A DNA stretch of 49,211 bases from Pedobacter psychrotolerans. Lineage in GTDB: Bacteria > Bacteroidota > Bacteroidia > Sphingobacteriales > Sphingobacteriaceae. Position numbers and translations under genes: made by a program. This document shows, piece by piece, positions 18,751 to 28,299 of this stretch. Where the stretch lies: contig NZ_SLWO01000002.1 in NCBI RefSeq assembly GCF_004340665.1, positions 524,429 through 573,639 of the forward strand, written 5' to 3'. The notes under the pieces were generated by a model. That model did not search any database. It was given only the letters and a program-made list of their open reading frames with translations, and was not told the DNA's origin. Position 1 is the stretch's first letter. Every line of letters begins with the position of its first letter.

Positions 18751-19128
18751 TTACTTAGTAGCTTTTTTCTTGTTAGCAACTGTCTTTCTCTTACCCTTAC
18801 GAGTACGTGAGTTGTTTTTAGTACGCTGACCACGAGAAGGTAAACCTTTTCTGTGACGTAAACCACGGTAACAACCAATATCCATTAAACGTTTGATGTT
18901 TAACTGAACCTCTGAACGTAAAGCACCTTCTACTTTAATTTCATCGTTAATCATTGTACGGATTGCTGATAACTCATCATCAGACCAGTCTTGTACTTTT
19001 TTGTTTAAGTCGATGCCTGCAGTAGTTAAGATACGTTGTGCAGTAGTTCTTCCTATTCCGTAGATATAAGTTAAACCAATCTCTCCTCTTTTGTTTCTTG
19101 GTAAATCAATACCTGAAATCCTTGCCAT
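18751..19128 (-). CDS. rpsM: 30S ribosomal protein S13
   Basis: 125-aa S13 in the 30S head, contacting S19 and the 50S subunit. The start [20 protein letters not shown] and the basic C-terminal tail ([20 protein letters not shown] and beyond) are canonical. It is first of the alpha-operon-like part rpsM-rpsK-rpsD-rpoA-rplQ. A bulged hairpin occupies its 69-bp upstream gap. Confidence 0.98.
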   Translation of the reverse strand: MARISGIDLPRNKRGEIGLTYIYGIGRTTAQRILTTAGIDLNKKVQDWSDDELSAIRTMINDEIKVEGALRSEVQLNIKRLMDIGCYRGLRHRKGLPSRGQRTKNNSRTRKGKRKTVANKKKATK

Positions 19129-19145
19129 ATTTGTTTATGTTTTAC

Positions 19146-19185
19146 GTAATTCCGAACGGCGGGCCACCGTTGTGCGGATCATTAC
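19146..19185 (-). promoter_or_regulatory. structured RNA element upstream of rpsM (candidate ribosomal protein leader)
   Basis: The 69-bp rpmJ-rpsM gap folds on the - strand into one bulged hairpin: GTAAT/ATTAC (19146-19150 with 19181-19185), TCCG/CGGA (19151-19154 with 19175-19178) and AACGG/CCGTT (19155-19159 with 19167-19171), with a 7-nt GC-rich loop. The element is far richer in GC than its surroundings. It ends 17 bp before the rpsM start, the site where S4 represses the operon in E. coli. Confidence 0.5.
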
Positions 19186-19197
19186 AATATTTTTAAA

Positions 19198-19314
19198 TTA
19201 CCCTTGACGTTGCTTGTATTTTGGATTTTTCTTGTTGATAACGTAAAGTTTACCTTTACGGCGAATAATCTTGCAATCAGCGCTACGTTTTTTAATTGAT
19301 GATCTAACTTTCAT
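19198..19314 (-). CDS. rpmJ: 50S ribosomal protein L36
   Basis: 38-aa L36: [20 protein letters not shown], ending [11 protein letters not shown]. Of the four zinc ligands of the classical form only Cys14 remains; the others are Ser11, Asn27 and Tyr33. So this is the zinc-independent type. It starts one base after the infA stop and is a usual neighbour of infA and rpsM. Confidence 0.95.
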   Translation of the reverse strand: MKVRSSIKKRSADCKIIRRKGKLYVINKKNPKYKQRQG

Positions 19315-19315
19315 T

Positions 19316-19534
19316 TTATTTATATCTATAAGTGATGCGTCCCTTTGTTAAATCATAAGGAGACATCTCTAATTTTACTTTGTCACCAGGAAGGATTTTG
19401 ATGTAGTGCATCCTCATCTTACCTGAAATATGGGCGATAATCTCGTGTCCGTTTTCAAGTTCTACCCGGAACATTGCATTAGACAATGCTTCTCTGATTA
19501 CTCCGTCTTGTTCAATTGAGGCTTGTTTAGCCAT
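19316..19534 (-). CDS. infA: translation initiation factor IF-1
   Basis: 72-aa single OB-fold (S1-like) protein that blocks the ribosomal A site during initiation. [20 protein letters not shown] and the C-terminal [12 protein letters not shown] are canonical. It lies between map and rpmJ. The 71-bp gap to map contains a possible internal promoter. Confidence 0.97.
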   Translation of the reverse strand: MAKQASIEQDGVIREALSNAMFRVELENGHEIIAHISGKMRMHYIKILPGDKVKLEMSPYDLTKGRITYRYK

Positions 19535-19578
19535 ATTTTGTTGATTGTTACTTAATTAGCTGCTTCTAAACAGGGTTG

Positions 19579-19586
19579 CAAAATTA
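19579..19586 (-). promoter_or_regulatory. candidate -7 box upstream of infA (internal promoter)
   Basis: Reads TAATTTTG on the - strand, an exact TAnnTTTG match, 44 bp upstream of infA in the map-infA gap. The -33 region is AT-rich but lacks a clear TTTG. Confidence 0.35.
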
Positions 19587-19605
19587 AATAAAAAATTTTA
19601 ATTAT

Positions 19606-20391
19606 TTATTTTTTTTGTTGTAAAACTTCTTCTATTATAGAAAAGGTCGATAAAACTTCTGCTTTGCCCCTTTTTATAGCCACTGTGTGTTCAAAATGTG
19701 CCGATGGCTTATTGTCTTTACTGGTTACCGTCCATCCATCGTTATGGAATTTAACACCGGCAACACCTGCATTAATCATAGGTTCGATCGCAATTACCAT
19801 TCCTTCTTCAAGTTTTGGTCCTGCACCACGTTTTCCATAATTAGGAACTTCAGGCTTTTCGTGAAGTTTTACGCCAACGCCATGTCCTACCAATTCCCTT
19901 ACTACACCGAAACCATTAGCTTCCGCATATTGCTGGACGGCAAAGCCGATATCGCCAATACGCATTCCCACTACAGCCTTCTCAATACCCAATTCCAGAC
20001 AACGTTTTGTAACCTCTACAAGCTTCTGCTTTTCAGCATCAATTTCTCCGATAGAAAAAGTATAAGCCGAATCACCGAAATAGTTGTTTTTAATTACTCC
20101 ACAATCAACCGAAATTAAGTCTCCTTCTTCTATAACGTATTTACTTGGAAACCCATGAACAACTTGCTCATTAGGAGAAATACATAAAGAGTTAGGGAAA
20201 CCATTGTAGTTTAGAAAAGCTGGAATTGCACCATGATCGCTTATAAACTCATAAGCTAGCTTATCTAGTTCAATAGTAGTCATGCCTGCTTTTATCACTT
20301 TAGCTACTTCTGCTAAAGTTTTAGAAACAAGCATGGAACTTTCTCTTATTAACTCGATCTCCTCAAGAGACTTGTAATAAATTTTAGACAT
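19606..20391 (-). CDS. map: methionine aminopeptidase, type I
   Basis: 261-aa type I (no insert, no N-terminal zinc finger) MetAP that removes the initiator Met from nascent proteins. Metal ligands are visible in SVDCGVIKNNYFGDSAYTF (two Asp), GHGVGVKLHEKP (His), IEPMI (Glu) and HFEHTVAI (last ligand nearby). VVHGFPS carries the substrate His. It lies 9 bp after secY, a common arrangement in this cluster. Confidence 0.97.
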   Translation of the reverse strand: MSKIYYKSLEEIELIRESSMLVSKTLAEVAKVIKAGMTTIELDKLAYEFISDHGAIPAFLNYNGFPNSLCISPNEQVVHGFPSKYVIEEGDLISVDCGVIKNNYFGDSAYTFSIGEIDAEKQKLVEVTKRCLELGIEKAVVGMRIGDIGFAVQQYAEANGFGVVRELVGHGVGVKLHEKPEVPNYGKRGAGPKLEEGMVIAIEPMINAGVAGVKFHNDGWTVTSKDNKPSAHFEHTVAIKRGKAEVLSTFSIIEEVLQQKK

Positions 20392-20400
20392 TCTTCAGAA

Positions 20401-21741
20401 CTACAATGCTGCATTGCTACTGGCAGCAGGAACACCTGTTCTACCTGTAACTCTGCCTGTTTTCATTAAACCATCATAGTGACGCATTAATAGATAACTT
20501 TCGATTTGTTGAAGCGTATCTAACACTACCCCTACTAAAATTAATAATGAAGTACCACCAAAGAAGTGTGCAAACTCTTGCTTAATACCGAATTTAACCG
20601 CTAACGAAGGTAAAATAGCAATGATTGCTAAAAATACTGCGCCAGGGAAAGTGATTTTAGAAATGACATCATCAATAAAAGTTGATGTTGCAAAACCCGG
20701 TTTAACACCTGGAATAAAACCACCATTTTTCTTCATATCGTCACTCATTTGAGTTGGATTTACCGTAATTGCAGTGTAGAAGAAAGTAAATGCGATAATT
20801 AAAAAAGCGAATGTTAAGCTATAGGCTAACGATGTTGTATTGCTGAACTGAACCAACCACGAACCTTGTAGTGACGGAACAAATTGCATTAAAGCACCAG
20901 GAATGAACATCAATGCCTGAGCAAAGATGATTGGCATTACACCAGCTGCATTTACTTTTAATGGAATGTATTGACGAACACCACCAAACTGACGGTTACC
21001 TACAATTTTTTTAGCGTATTGTACAGGCACCTTACGTACACCTTGAACAATTAAAATGGTAAACATTACCACAGCAAATAAAGCAACGATCTCTAAAACA
21101 AGCGCTACCGGACCTCCACCTTCACTGGCAGAACCCACACGAGCACTAAATTCCTGGCTGATTGCCTGCGGTAAGCGGGCGATAATACCAGTCATGATAA
21201 TTAAAGATGTTCCGTTACCAATCCCTTTATCCGTAATTTTTTCACCTAACCACATTACGAATAATGTACCTGCCGTTAATACAAACGTAGATAATACTAA
21301 GAATAAAGTATTCGGTAATAAAATAGCTTCAGCCGGAACCTGCGTTTTAACGTAACCTACTGATTGAACGATTGTGATCGCTACCGTTAGGTAACGAGTG
21401 ATCTGGTTCATTTTCTTTCTACCACTTTCGCCCTCTTTCTGCATTTTTTGGAAAGAAGGAACAGCAATACCCAATAGTTGTACCACGATTGACGCAGAGA
21501 TATAAGGCATTACCCCTAATGCTAAAATAGATACACGAGAGAAGGAACCTCCGGCAAACATATCGAGTATGCCTAAAATTCCAGATTTTTCGTTAGCATC
21601 TAAAGCAGTTGGATCCACACCTGGCAAAACCACGTGAGATACAAAACGGTATACCAAAAGAATTAAGAGCGTAAACAAAATACGCTCTTTTAATTCTTGA
21701 ATTTTCCAGATATTACTTAAAGTAGTAAATAGCTTCTTCAT
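20401..21741 (-). CDS. secY: protein translocase subunit SecY
   Basis: 446-aa channel subunit of SecYEG in the inner membrane, with ten predicted helices. SecY hallmarks include GGSFSRVSILALGVMPYISA (helix 2, plug region) and the cytosolic loop with NRQFGG. It ends with an Ala/Ser-rich tail. It follows rplO by 7 bp, as in most bacterial spc operons. Confidence 0.97.
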   Translation of the reverse strand: MKKLFTTLSNIWKIQELKERILFTLLILLVYRFVSHVVLPGVDPTALDANEKSGILGILDMFAGGSFSRVSILALGVMPYISASIVVQLLGIAVPSFQKMQKEGESGRKKMNQITRYLTVAITIVQSVGYVKTQVPAEAILLPNTLFLVLSTFVLTAGTLFVMWLGEKITDKGIGNGTSLIIMTGIIARLPQAISQEFSARVGSASEGGGPVALVLEIVALFAVVMFTILIVQGVRKVPVQYAKKIVGNRQFGGVRQYIPLKVNAAGVMPIIFAQALMFIPGALMQFVPSLQGSWLVQFSNTTSLAYSLTFAFLIIAFTFFYTAITVNPTQMSDDMKKNGGFIPGVKPGFATSTFIDDVISKITFPGAVFLAIIAILPSLAVKFGIKQEFAHFFGGTSLLILVGVVLDTLQQIESYLLMRHYDGLMKTGRVTGRTGVPAASSNAAL

Positions 21742-21748
21742 TTAATAA

Positions 21749-22195
21749 TTACAATTTTACAATAGAACCACCTGCAGCTTCAATAGCTTGTTGTGCGGTT
21801 GCAGAAAACGCATGTGCTGTAATCTCTAATTTTGCTTTCACTTCACCACGACCTAAAATTTTAACTAAGTCATTTTTTGAAGCTAAACCATGCGCTTGGA
21901 GAGCAGCGAAATCGATTGTTGTTAAGCTGTGTTTTTCAGCTAAAGTTTGCAATACGTCTAAGTTTACACCAACATATTCTGTACGGTTAATTGGCTTGAA
22001 ACCAACTTTAGGCACACGACGTTGTAAAGGCATTTGACCACCTTCAAAACCGATTTTGGTTTTGTGACCTGAACGAGAACCCGCACCTTTGTGACCACGG
22101 GTTGAAGTACCACCACGACCAGAACCTGTACCACGACCAATTCTTTTGCTGTTTTTTGTAGAACCTTTTGCAGGTTTTAAAGTATTTAAATTCAT
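21749..22195 (-). CDS. rplO: 50S ribosomal protein L15
   Basis: 148-aa L15. I placed the start at 22195 ([12 protein letters not shown]), matching the family; the ORF could extend 15 codons upstream but that part is not L15-like. The Gly/Arg-rich N-terminal arm ([20 protein letters not shown]) reaches into 23S rRNA. A 10-bp hairpin lies in the 104-bp gap to rpmD. Confidence 0.96.
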   Translation of the reverse strand: MNLNTLKPAKGSTKNSKRIGRGTGSGRGGTSTRGHKGAGSRSGHKTKIGFEGGQMPLQRRVPKVGFKPINRTEYVGVNLDVLQTLAEKHSLTTIDFAALQAHGLASKNDLVKILGRGEVKAKLEITAHAFSATAQQAIEAAGGSIVKL

Positions 22196-22256
22196 TTTTT
22201 TGAATTTGTGTTGCCCTTCGCTTTCACTAAACAGGTACAACGATTAAACATATATA

Positions 22257-22289
22257 AAGGTAGTATCAGTTTATAGCCAATACTACCTT
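22257..22289. repeat. perfect 10-bp inverted repeat between rpmD and rplO
   Basis: 22257-22266 pairs with 22280-22289 (AAGGTAGTAT / ATACTACCTT) around a 13-nt loop. On the - strand it lies 11 bp after the rpmD stop. It is followed by TTTATATATG rather than a clean T-run, so termination would be weak at best. Confidence 0.55.
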
Positions 22290-22299
22290 CAAATTTTTA

Positions 22300-22479
22300 C
22301 TAGATTGCTTCGATCGCTACCAGATGATTCACTTTGCGAACCATACCGATAATTTGCGGTGTAGCTTCAACCTCCACACTTTGGTTCATTTTAGATAATC
22401 CCAAAGCCTGAACAGTTCTCTTTTGGCGCTCGCTTCTGTCGATAACGCTTTTTACTTGTGTTATTTTGATCTTAGCCAT
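22300..22479 (-). CDS. rpmD: 50S ribosomal protein L30
   Basis: 59-aa L30 (MAKIKITQVKSVIDRSERQK to VNHLVAIEAI). The segment IDRSERQKRTVQALGL is the family hallmark. It lies 4 bp after rpsE and before rplO, its normal place in the spc operon. Confidence 0.95.
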   Translation of the reverse strand: MAKIKITQVKSVIDRSERQKRTVQALGLSKMNQSVEVEATPQIIGMVRKVNHLVAIEAI

Positions 22480-22483
22480 GATA

Positions 22484-23002
22484 TTATCCGTTAAATACTT
22501 TGTTTAAATCTATACCACGGGTTTGAGCTACTGTATAAGCATCACGCATTTTAGTTAATGCATCTACGGTTGCTTTTACCACGTTATGTGGGTTAGATGA
22601 ACCTTTAGATTTTGCCAATACGTTGTGCACGCCAGCACTCTCTAATACAGCCCGCATCGCACCACCGGCAATTACTCCGGTACCTACTGCAGCTGGTTTG
22701 ATTAAAACAAAACCACCAGAGAATTTACCGATTTGTTCGTGAGGAACAGTACCATTTAAAATAGGCACTTTTACTAAGTTCTTTTTAGCATCATCCACAC
22801 CTTTTGCAATTGCTTCAGTTACCTCTTTCGCTTTACCTAAACCGAAACCAACAACACCGTTTTCATCTCCAACAACAACAATTGCTGAGAAGCTGAAAGT
22901 ACGACCACCTTTAGTTACTTTGGCAACACGTTGTATACTAACCAAACGATCCTTTAATTCGATATCGGTGGTTTTTACTCTTTTTATATTGATAGTTGAC
23001 AT
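22484..23002 (-). CDS. rpsE: 30S ribosomal protein S5
   Basis: 172-aa S5. The N-terminal double-stranded RNA-binding domain includes [20 protein letters not shown] and [11 protein letters not shown]. The C-terminal domain includes [20 protein letters not shown]. It helps form the mRNA entry site and affects accuracy. Tight spacing on both sides (17 and 4 bp). Confidence 0.98.
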   Translation of the reverse strand: MSTINIKRVKTTDIELKDRLVSIQRVAKVTKGGRTFSFSAIVVVGDENGVVGFGLGKAKEVTEAIAKGVDDAKKNLVKVPILNGTVPHEQIGKFSGGFVLIKPAAVGTGVIAGGAMRAVLESAGVHNVLAKSKGSSNPHNVVKATVDALTKMRDAYTVAQTRGIDLNKVFNG

Positions 23003-23019
23003 CTTACTTTTTCTTCAGA

Positions 23020-23373
23020 TTAAAATACTAGACCAGCCTCGCGAGCACCTTCTGCTAACGATTTTACACGACCGTGGTATAAGTAGCCATTTCTATCGAA
23101 AACAACTTCTTTAACACCAGCAGCAATTGCTTTTTCAGCTACTAATTTACCTACTGCTACTGATTGGTCACTTTTGTTACCTGTTCCAGAAAAATCTTTT
23201 GATAAAGATGATGCTGAAGCTATTGTTGTACCAGTTATATCGTTAATTACCTGCGCATAAATCCCTTTATTGCTTCTAAATACAGATAACCTTGGACGTT
23301 CGGTAGAACCAGTAAGTCTTTTTCTGATCCCTTTTTTAATACGATCTCTTCTTGATAATTTTTTACCTGCCAT
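23020..23373 (-). CDS. rplR: 50S ribosomal protein L18
   Basis: 117-aa 5S rRNA-binding protein of the central protuberance. [20 protein letters not shown] and the C-terminal [20 protein letters not shown] are canonical. It lies 5 bp after rplF and 17 bp before rpsE. Confidence 0.98.
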   Translation of the reverse strand: MAGKKLSRRDRIKKGIRKRLTGSTERPRLSVFRSNKGIYAQVINDITGTTIASASSLSKDFSGTGNKSDQSVAVGKLVAEKAIAAGVKEVVFDRNGYLYHGRVKSLAEGAREAGLVF

Positions 23374-23378
23374 GATTA

Positions 23379-23936
23379 CTATTTTTTAGACGCTGATTTA
23401 CCTGCTTTTCTTCTTAACACTTCACCTACAAACTTGATACCTTTACCTTTATATGGTTCTGGTGCACGTAACGAACGGATTTTCGCTGCTACCTGGCCGA
23501 TCAATTGCTTGTCAATACTTTCTAAAATAATTTTAGGCGTCTGACCTTTTTCTGATGATGTAGTTACTTTAATCTCTTCTGGTAATTGAAATACATAATG
23601 GTGAGAATAACCTAAAACTAGATCTAATGTATTACCTGTGTTTGTAGCACGGTAACCAACACCTACTAATTCTTGAGTTAATTTATAACCTTCTGTAACA
23701 CCAATAACCATGTTATTAAGCAAAGAGCGATATAAACCGTGTAATGCTTTGTGTTTCTTTTGTTCTGATGGACGTTGAACTGTTAAAATTCCATCTTCTT
23801 GACTTACAGTGATATCTGTATCTACTGCTTGTGTTAATTCACCTTTAGGACCTTTTACACTTACAACATTATCGTTAGATACTGTAATTGTAACACCTGA
23901 AGGGATTGTAATTGGGGCTTTTCCTATTCTTGACAT
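23379..23936 (-). CDS. rplF: 50S ribosomal protein L6
   Basis: 185-aa L6 made of two similar beta-alpha domains, located near the factor-binding site. Starts [15 protein letters not shown]; the C-terminal hallmark is [20 protein letters not shown]. It follows rpsH by 18 bp. Confidence 0.98.
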   Translation of the reverse strand: MSRIGKAPITIPSGVTITVSNDNVVSVKGPKGELTQAVDTDITVSQEDGILTVQRPSEQKKHKALHGLYRSLLNNMVIGVTEGYKLTQELVGVGYRATNTGNTLDLVLGYSHHYVFQLPEEIKVTTSSEKGQTPKIILESIDKQLIGQVAAKIRSLRAPEPYKGKGIKFVGEVLRRKAGKSASKK

Positions 23937-23954
23937 TGTGCTGTTCTCCTAATA

Positions 23955-24353
23955 TTAATAAACGTGACACAATACCTCACCACCAATGTTTAATTTGGCT
24001 GCTTCTTTATCGGTCATTACACCTTTAGAAGTAGATAAGATTGCGATACCTAAACCGTTTAATACTCTTGGCATATTTTCAACACCAGCATAGTTTCTCA
24101 AACCTGGTTTACTAATTCGCATCAAAGTACGAATAGCAGGAACTTTAGTAATTGGATTGTATTTCAAAGCAATTTTGATTGTGCCTTGAACTGTAGTATC
24201 TTCAAACTTGTAGTTCGCGATGTAACCTTTATCGAAAAGAACTTTTGTAATTTCTTTTTTAAGGTTTGATGCAGGAATTTCTACAACACGGTGGTTGGCC
24301 TTAATGGCATTCCTTACTCTTGTTAAATAATCTGCTATTGGATCTGTATTCAT
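23955..24353 (-). CDS. rpsH: 30S ribosomal protein S8
   Basis: 132-aa S8, a primary binder of the 16S central domain. Starts [20 protein letters not shown]; the C-terminus [13 protein letters not shown]...GGEVLCHVY is canonical. In E. coli S8 represses the spc operon at rplE. Here a 151-bp repeat-bearing gap separates it from rpsN. Confidence 0.98.
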   Translation of the reverse strand: MNTDPIADYLTRVRNAIKANHRVVEIPASNLKKEITKVLFDKGYIANYKFEDTTVQGTIKIALKYNPITKVPAIRTLMRISKPGLRNYAGVENMPRVLNGLGIAILSTSKGVMTDKEAAKLNIGGEVLCHVY

Positions 24354-24430
24354 TTTTTATTGTTTTTGATAGTGGTTTCCTTCTGCTACTCAGCTGTGGG
24401 ACCTGCTACCGGTTAAAATTCTTTTAAAAG

Positions 24431-24497
24431 CAAAAAGACTAAAGCACAAAGACTAAAGCGACATACATTCGCTTTAGACTTTGAGCTTTCAGCTTTA
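24431..24497. repeat. repeat and imperfect hairpin between rpsN and rpsH
   Basis: AAAGACTAAAGC occurs at 24435-24444 in shortened form and again at 24448-24459. The block 24448-24461 pairs with 24469-24482 with one mismatch. More GCTTT/AAGC words follow up to the rpsN stop. No ORF. Confidence 0.55.
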
Positions 24498-24504
24498 AGC
24501 TATA

Positions 24505-24774
24505 TTACCAAGATGCTTTTTTAACACCTGGTATTTTACCGTCTAGTGCCATTTGGCGAAACGTTACCCTTGAGATACCAAAGGTACGCATATAACCGCG
24601 TGGACGACCAGTTAATTTACAACGGTTGTGTAAACGTACCGGAGATGAATTTTTAGGTAATTTATCTAAACCTTCGAAATCTCCTGCAGCTTTTAATGCT
24701 GCACGTTTTTCAGCGTATCTAGCTACCAATTTTTGGCGCTTAACTTCGCGTGCTTTTACACCTTCTTTTGCCAT
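24505..24774 (-). CDS. rpsN: 30S ribosomal protein S14 (zinc-free type)
   Basis: 89-aa long-form S14 with a single Cys ([20 protein letters not shown]), so without the CxxC pairs of the zinc-binding short form. It acts in the 30S head. The start overlaps the rplE stop by one base (TAATG). Confidence 0.97.
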   Translation of the reverse strand: MAKEGVKAREVKRQKLVARYAEKRAALKAAGDFEGLDKLPKNSSPVRLHNRCKLTGRPRGYMRTFGISRVTFRQMALDGKIPGVKKASW

Positions 24775-25337
24775 TATTCTGCTGTTTTTTGATTTTTAAA
24801 TGGTAATCCGAATTGTTTCAATAACTCAAGTGCTTCAACATCAGATTTCGCCGAAGTTACGAAAGTTATATCCATCCCTAAAATTTTATTGATTTTATCT
24901 ATATTAATCTCTGGGAAGATGATTTGCTCAGTAACGCCTAAAGTGTAGTTACCTTTTCCATCAAAACCTTTATCGTTAATACCTTTGAAATCACGAATAC
25001 GTGGCAAAGCTACAGAGATCAAACGATCTAAGAACTCGTACATATTGTTATCACGTAATGTTACACGTACACCAACAGGCATACCTTTACGCAATTTAAA
25101 GTTGGAGATATCTTTCTTAGAGTTAGCCGGAACTGCTTGTTGACCAGTAATGGTTGACAATTCAACGATTGTCGTATCCATGATCTTTTTATCAGTTACA
25201 GAAAAACGACCTACACCCTGATTGATACAGATTTTTTCCAATTTAGGAACCTGCATTACAGTTTTATACTGAAATTTCTCTTTTAATGCATTTACAACTT
25301 CTTCTTTGTATTTGCTTTTTAATCTAGGTGTAGCCAT
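24774..25337 (-). CDS. rplE: 50S ribosomal protein L5
   Basis: 187-aa L5, which binds 5S rRNA and contacts P-site t[20 protein letters not shown] and [17 protein letters not shown] are family hallmarks. It overlaps rplX and rpsN by one base each, so translation of the three is probably coupled. Confidence 0.98.
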   Translation of the reverse strand: MATPRLKSKYKEEVVNALKEKFQYKTVMQVPKLEKICINQGVGRFSVTDKKIMDTTIVELSTITGQQAVPANSKKDISNFKLRKGMPVGVRVTLRDNNMYEFLDRLISVALPRIRDFKGINDKGFDGKGNYTLGVTEQIIFPEINIDKINKILGMDITFVTSAKSDVEALELLKQFGLPFKNQKTAE

Positions 25338-25678
25338 TATTTAATTTCCTCCCCTGAAATTTTAGCAACTCTAACTAATTTACCATCCGCGTTTAGTTTA
25401 CGACCAACACGTGTAGCTTTACCAGATTTTGGATCAACCAACATCAGGTTAGAAATATGAAGAGCAGCTTCTTTTTTAATAATACCACCGTTTGGATTTG
25501 CAGCATTTGGTTTAGTATGTTTAGACACTAAATTAACGCCTTCTACAATGGCTCTGTTTTTTTCTATTTGTACTGAAAGTACTTTTCCTTGTTGACCTTT
25601 TGAATCGCCAGCAATTACTTTAACTAAATCTCCTGTGCGGATTTTAAGTTTTGATGGTGTATTTACTTTGTTTCCCAT
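25337..25678 (-). CDS. rplX: 50S ribosomal protein L24
   Basis: 113-aa L24, an assembly initiator for the 50S subunit. The KOW motif is at about 15-42 ([20 protein letters not shown]). One base separates it from rplN and it overlaps rplE by one base. Confidence 0.97.
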   Translation of the reverse strand: MGNKVNTPSKLKIRTGDLVKVIAGDSKGQQGKVLSVQIEKNRAIVEGVNLVSKHTKPNAANPNGGIIKKEAALHISNLMLVDPKSGKATRVGRKLNADGKLVRVAKISGEEIK

Positions 25679-25679
25679 T

Positions 25680-26048
25680 TTATAATACCTCCGGTGCTAA
25701 TGATACAATTTTCATGAATTGTTTTTCACGTAGTTCTCTCGCAACCGGGCCAAAGATACGTGTACCTCTTGGCTCATCCTGTGCGTTCAATAATACAGCT
25801 GCATTATCGTCAAAACGGATATAAGAACCATCTTTACGACGGATTTCTTTTTTAGTTCTTACAACAACTGCTTTTGAAACTGTACCTTTTTTAATATTAC
25901 CTGACGGTAATGCGCTTTTTACGGTAACAACTACTTTATCACCAATTGAAGCATAACGTTTGCCGGTTCCACCTAGCACGCGAATTACCAATACTTCTTT
26001 TGCGCCGCTGTTATCAGCAACGTTTAATCTTGATTCCTGTTGTACCAT
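25680..26048 (-). CDS. rplN: 50S ribosomal protein L14
   Basis: 122-aa L14, which contacts 16S rRNA at the subunit interface. It opens [20 protein letters not shown] and ends in the conserved [16 protein letters not shown]. One-base gaps to rpsQ and rplX. Confidence 0.98.
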   Translation of the reverse strand: MVQQESRLNVADNSGAKEVLVIRVLGGTGKRYASIGDKVVVTVKSALPSGNIKKGTVSKAVVVRTKKEIRRKDGSYIRFDDNAAVLLNAQDEPRGTRIFGPVARELREKQFMKIVSLAPEVL

Positions 26049-26049
26049 C

Positions 26050-26304
26050 TTATTTAGCTCTTTCTAAAATTTGTACCAATCTCCAGTTCTTGTTCTTACT
26101 CAAAGGACGAGTTTCCATGATCAATACTGTATCACCGATACCGCATTCGTTTTTCTCGTCGTGAGCCATAAATTTGGTAGTTTTCTTAACGAACTTGCCA
26201 TAAATCGGGTGCTTTACTTTACGCTCAACGCTCACTACAACAGATTTATCCATCTTGTTGCTTACTACTAATCCCGTTCTTGTTTTTCTTAATTGTCTTT
26301 CCAT
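26050..26304 (-). CDS. rpsQ: 30S ribosomal protein S17
   Basis: 84-aa OB-fold S17. I chose the start at 26304 ([20 protein letters not shown]), where the family begins; the ORF can extend four codons upstream (MRVD). The OB-fold hallmark is [17 protein letters not shown]. Tight gaps to rpmC (13 bp) and rplN (1 bp). Confidence 0.96.
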   Translation of the reverse strand: MERQLRKTRTGLVVSNKMDKSVVVSVERKVKHPIYGKFVKKTTKFMAHDEKNECGIGDTVLIMETRPLSKNKNWRLVQILERAK

Positions 26305-26317
26305 GTCGACTCTCAAA

Positions 26318-26530
26318 TTATTTAGTTTCAGTAGCTGACTCAGTGTTTTTCACTTTAGTCAACTCAGTGTTTAAACGGGCTATGTCTTTCCTTACTTTCG
26401 CAATACGCGAAGGATTTTCGATAGCTGAAATAGTGTGTGCGAACTTTAATTTTGATAAGCTCTCTTTTTCTTCCGCAATCTTAGCTACTAATTCTTCTTT
26501 TGAAAGCCCTGTGATTTCTGAATTTTTCAT
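26318..26530 (-). CDS. rpmC: 50S ribosomal protein L29
   Basis: 70-aa two-helix L29 near the exit tunnel. Hallmarks: [20 protein letters not shown] and the basic [14 protein letters not shown]. It lies 72 bp after rplP. Confidence 0.96.
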   Translation of the reverse strand: MKNSEITGLSKEELVAKIAEEKESLSKLKFAHTISAIENPSRIAKVRKDIARLNTELTKVKNTESATETK

Positions 26531-26602
26531 TTTTCTTTTCTTTTACGTTGAGTGTAGCGGTTATAATAAACAAGTATTTACAACATTCACCTCAACACTT
26601 TA

Positions 26603-27025
26603 CTATGCTTCTACGTAATCTCTACGTACTACGAATTTGGTTTGGATTGGTAATTTCTGAGCTGCTAAACGCAATGCTTCTTTAGCTACTTCTAAAGGCA
26701 CACCTTCAGCTTCGAAAATTACGCGTCCAGGTCTTACAACTGCTACCCAATACTCAGGAGCACCTTTACCTTTACCCATACGTACCTCAGCAGGTTTTTT
26801 AGTTACTGGTTTGTCCGGGAATATTCTGATCCACACCTGACCTTCACGTTTCATGAAACGTGTTACGGCGATACGGGCAGCCTCTATCTGGCGACTTGTA
26901 ATCCAAGTTGCTTCTAAAGATTTGATACCGAAAGATCCGAATGCTAATTCAGCTCCACGAGAAGCTAAACCCTTCATTCTGCCTTTTTGCATCTTCCTGA
27001 ACTTCGTTCTTTTTGGCTGTAACAT
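26603..27025 (-). CDS. rplP: 50S ribosomal protein L16
   Basis: 140-aa L16 at the A-site side of the peptidyl transferase centre. [19 protein letters not shown] and [20 protein letters not shown] are canonical. It lies 40 bp after rpsC. Confidence 0.98.
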   Translation of the reverse strand: MLQPKRTKFRKMQKGRMKGLASRGAELAFGSFGIKSLEATWITSRQIEAARIAVTRFMKREGQVWIRIFPDKPVTKKPAEVRMGKGKGAPEYWVAVVRPGRVIFEAEGVPLEVAKEALRLAAQKLPIQTKFVVRRDYVEA

Positions 27026-27065
27026 TTTATTTTGTTCTAATCGTTAAACGATGTTAATAAATCAA

Positions 27066-27920
27066 TTATTTACGAGGACCTCTGTTAGCGCCTGCGCCAC
27101 CACCTCTATTTGCTCCGGGACCACCTTGACCTGGACCACGACCACCACCTTGGTTTCCACCACGTCTGTCGTTACCACCGCCACGGCTATCTCTTCCACC
27201 ACCACCTCTGTTATCTCTTCCACCGAAAGCTGGTTTCTCTGATGCGCCTTTTGGACCGTTGTTTGTCGAACCAATGTTTGGAGACAAATCACGTTTTCCA
27301 TAAACCTCACCTTTACAGATCCAAACTTTAACACCTATTTTACCATAAGTAGTTAAGGCTTCAGCTAAAGCATAGTCAATATCAGCACGGAATGTATGCA
27401 AAGGCACTCTTCCTTCTTTGTATTGCTCAGTACGTGCCATTTCAGCACCACCTAAACGACCAGAAGTCATGATTTTAATACCTTCAGCACCCATACGCAT
27501 AGTTGATGCGATAGAAGATTTCATTGCTCTACGGAATGAGATCCTTGCTTCTAATTGTTTAGCAACACCTTCTGCAACTAATTGTGCATCAAGTTCTGGG
27601 CGTTTAATTTCAAAGATGTTAATTTGAATTTCCTTTTTAGTCAATTTCTTTAACTCTTCTTTGATTTTGTCAACCTCAGCACCTGCTTTACCGATTACGA
27701 TACCTGGACGGGCTGTGTGGATAGTTACGGTGATACGTTTTAACGTACGCTCAATAACCACTTTAGCAACACCACCTTTAGCAATACGGGCAGAAAGGTA
27801 TTTTCTTATTTTCTCATCTTCAACTAATTTATCGGAGTAGTTGTTGCCACCGAACCAGTTAGAATCCCATCCTTTGATGATACCTAACCTGTTACCTATT
27901 GGATTTGCTTTTTGTCCCAT
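27066..27920 (-). CDS. rpsC: 30S ribosomal protein S3 with long Gly/Arg-rich tail
   Basis: 284-aa S3. The KH domain contains [19 protein letters not shown]; the C-terminal S3 domain covers about 120-210. It forms the mRNA entry pore with S4 and S5. Residues 233-284 are an unusual extension made of RGG/RGGG-like repeats (for example [17 protein letters not shown]), much longer than the E. coli protein. The tail is a real in-frame part, since rplP begins 40 bp after its stop. Such tails can bind RNA non-specifically. Confidence 0.98.
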   Translation of the reverse strand: MGQKANPIGNRLGIIKGWDSNWFGGNNYSDKLVEDEKIRKYLSARIAKGGVAKVVIERTLKRITVTIHTARPGIVIGKAGAEVDKIKEELKKLTKKEIQINIFEIKRPELDAQLVAEGVAKQLEARISFRRAMKSSIASTMRMGAEGIKIMTSGRLGGAEMARTEQYKEGRVPLHTFRADIDYALAEALTTYGKIGVKVWICKGEVYGKRDLSPNIGSTNNGPKGASEKPAFGGRDNRGGGGRDSRGGGNDRRGGNQGGGRGPGQGGPGANRGGGAGANRGPRK

Positions 27921-27929
27921 TTCCTAAAA

Positions 27930-28292
27930 TTAGTTTTGAGTTGTTTCTGTATTTTTACTATCTACAATCAGCGTTACGTGGTTAGAACGTTTACGAATTC
28001 TATATCCACGGCCTTGAGGAGCTGGACGTAAGCGTTTTAACTGACGGCCACCATCAACCATAATTGTTTTAACAAAAAGTTGATTTTCTTCAGGACGGGC
28101 ACCTTCATTTTTAGATTCCCAGTTTTTGATCGCAGATAATAATAATTTCTCAACTCTTATTGCTGCTTCTTTATTGGTAAACTTTAAAATGCTTAATGCT
28201 TTCTCTACACGTTCACCTCTGATAAGATCTACAACCAAACGCATCTTACGCGGTGAGGTTGGACAATTGTTTAATTTTGCTATTGCTTCCAT
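27930..28292 (-). CDS. rplV: 50S ribosomal protein L22
   Basis: 120-aa L22, whose beta-hairpin lines the exit tunnel (the macrolide-relevant loop [18 protein letters not shown]). It starts [20 protein letters not shown]. Gaps of 7 and 9 bp to its neighbours. Confidence 0.98.
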   Translation of the reverse strand: MEAIAKLNNCPTSPRKMRLVVDLIRGERVEKALSILKFTNKEAAIRVEKLLLSAIKNWESKNEGARPEENQLFVKTIMVDGGRQLKRLRPAPQGRGYRIRKRSNHVTLIVDSKNTETTQN

Positions 28293-28299
28293 TGTCTAA

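Noticed and set aside
27062..27334. Open frames opposite or overlapping the rpsC tail
   Set aside because: They are shadows of the Gly/Arg-rich coding repeats and have low-complexity translations.
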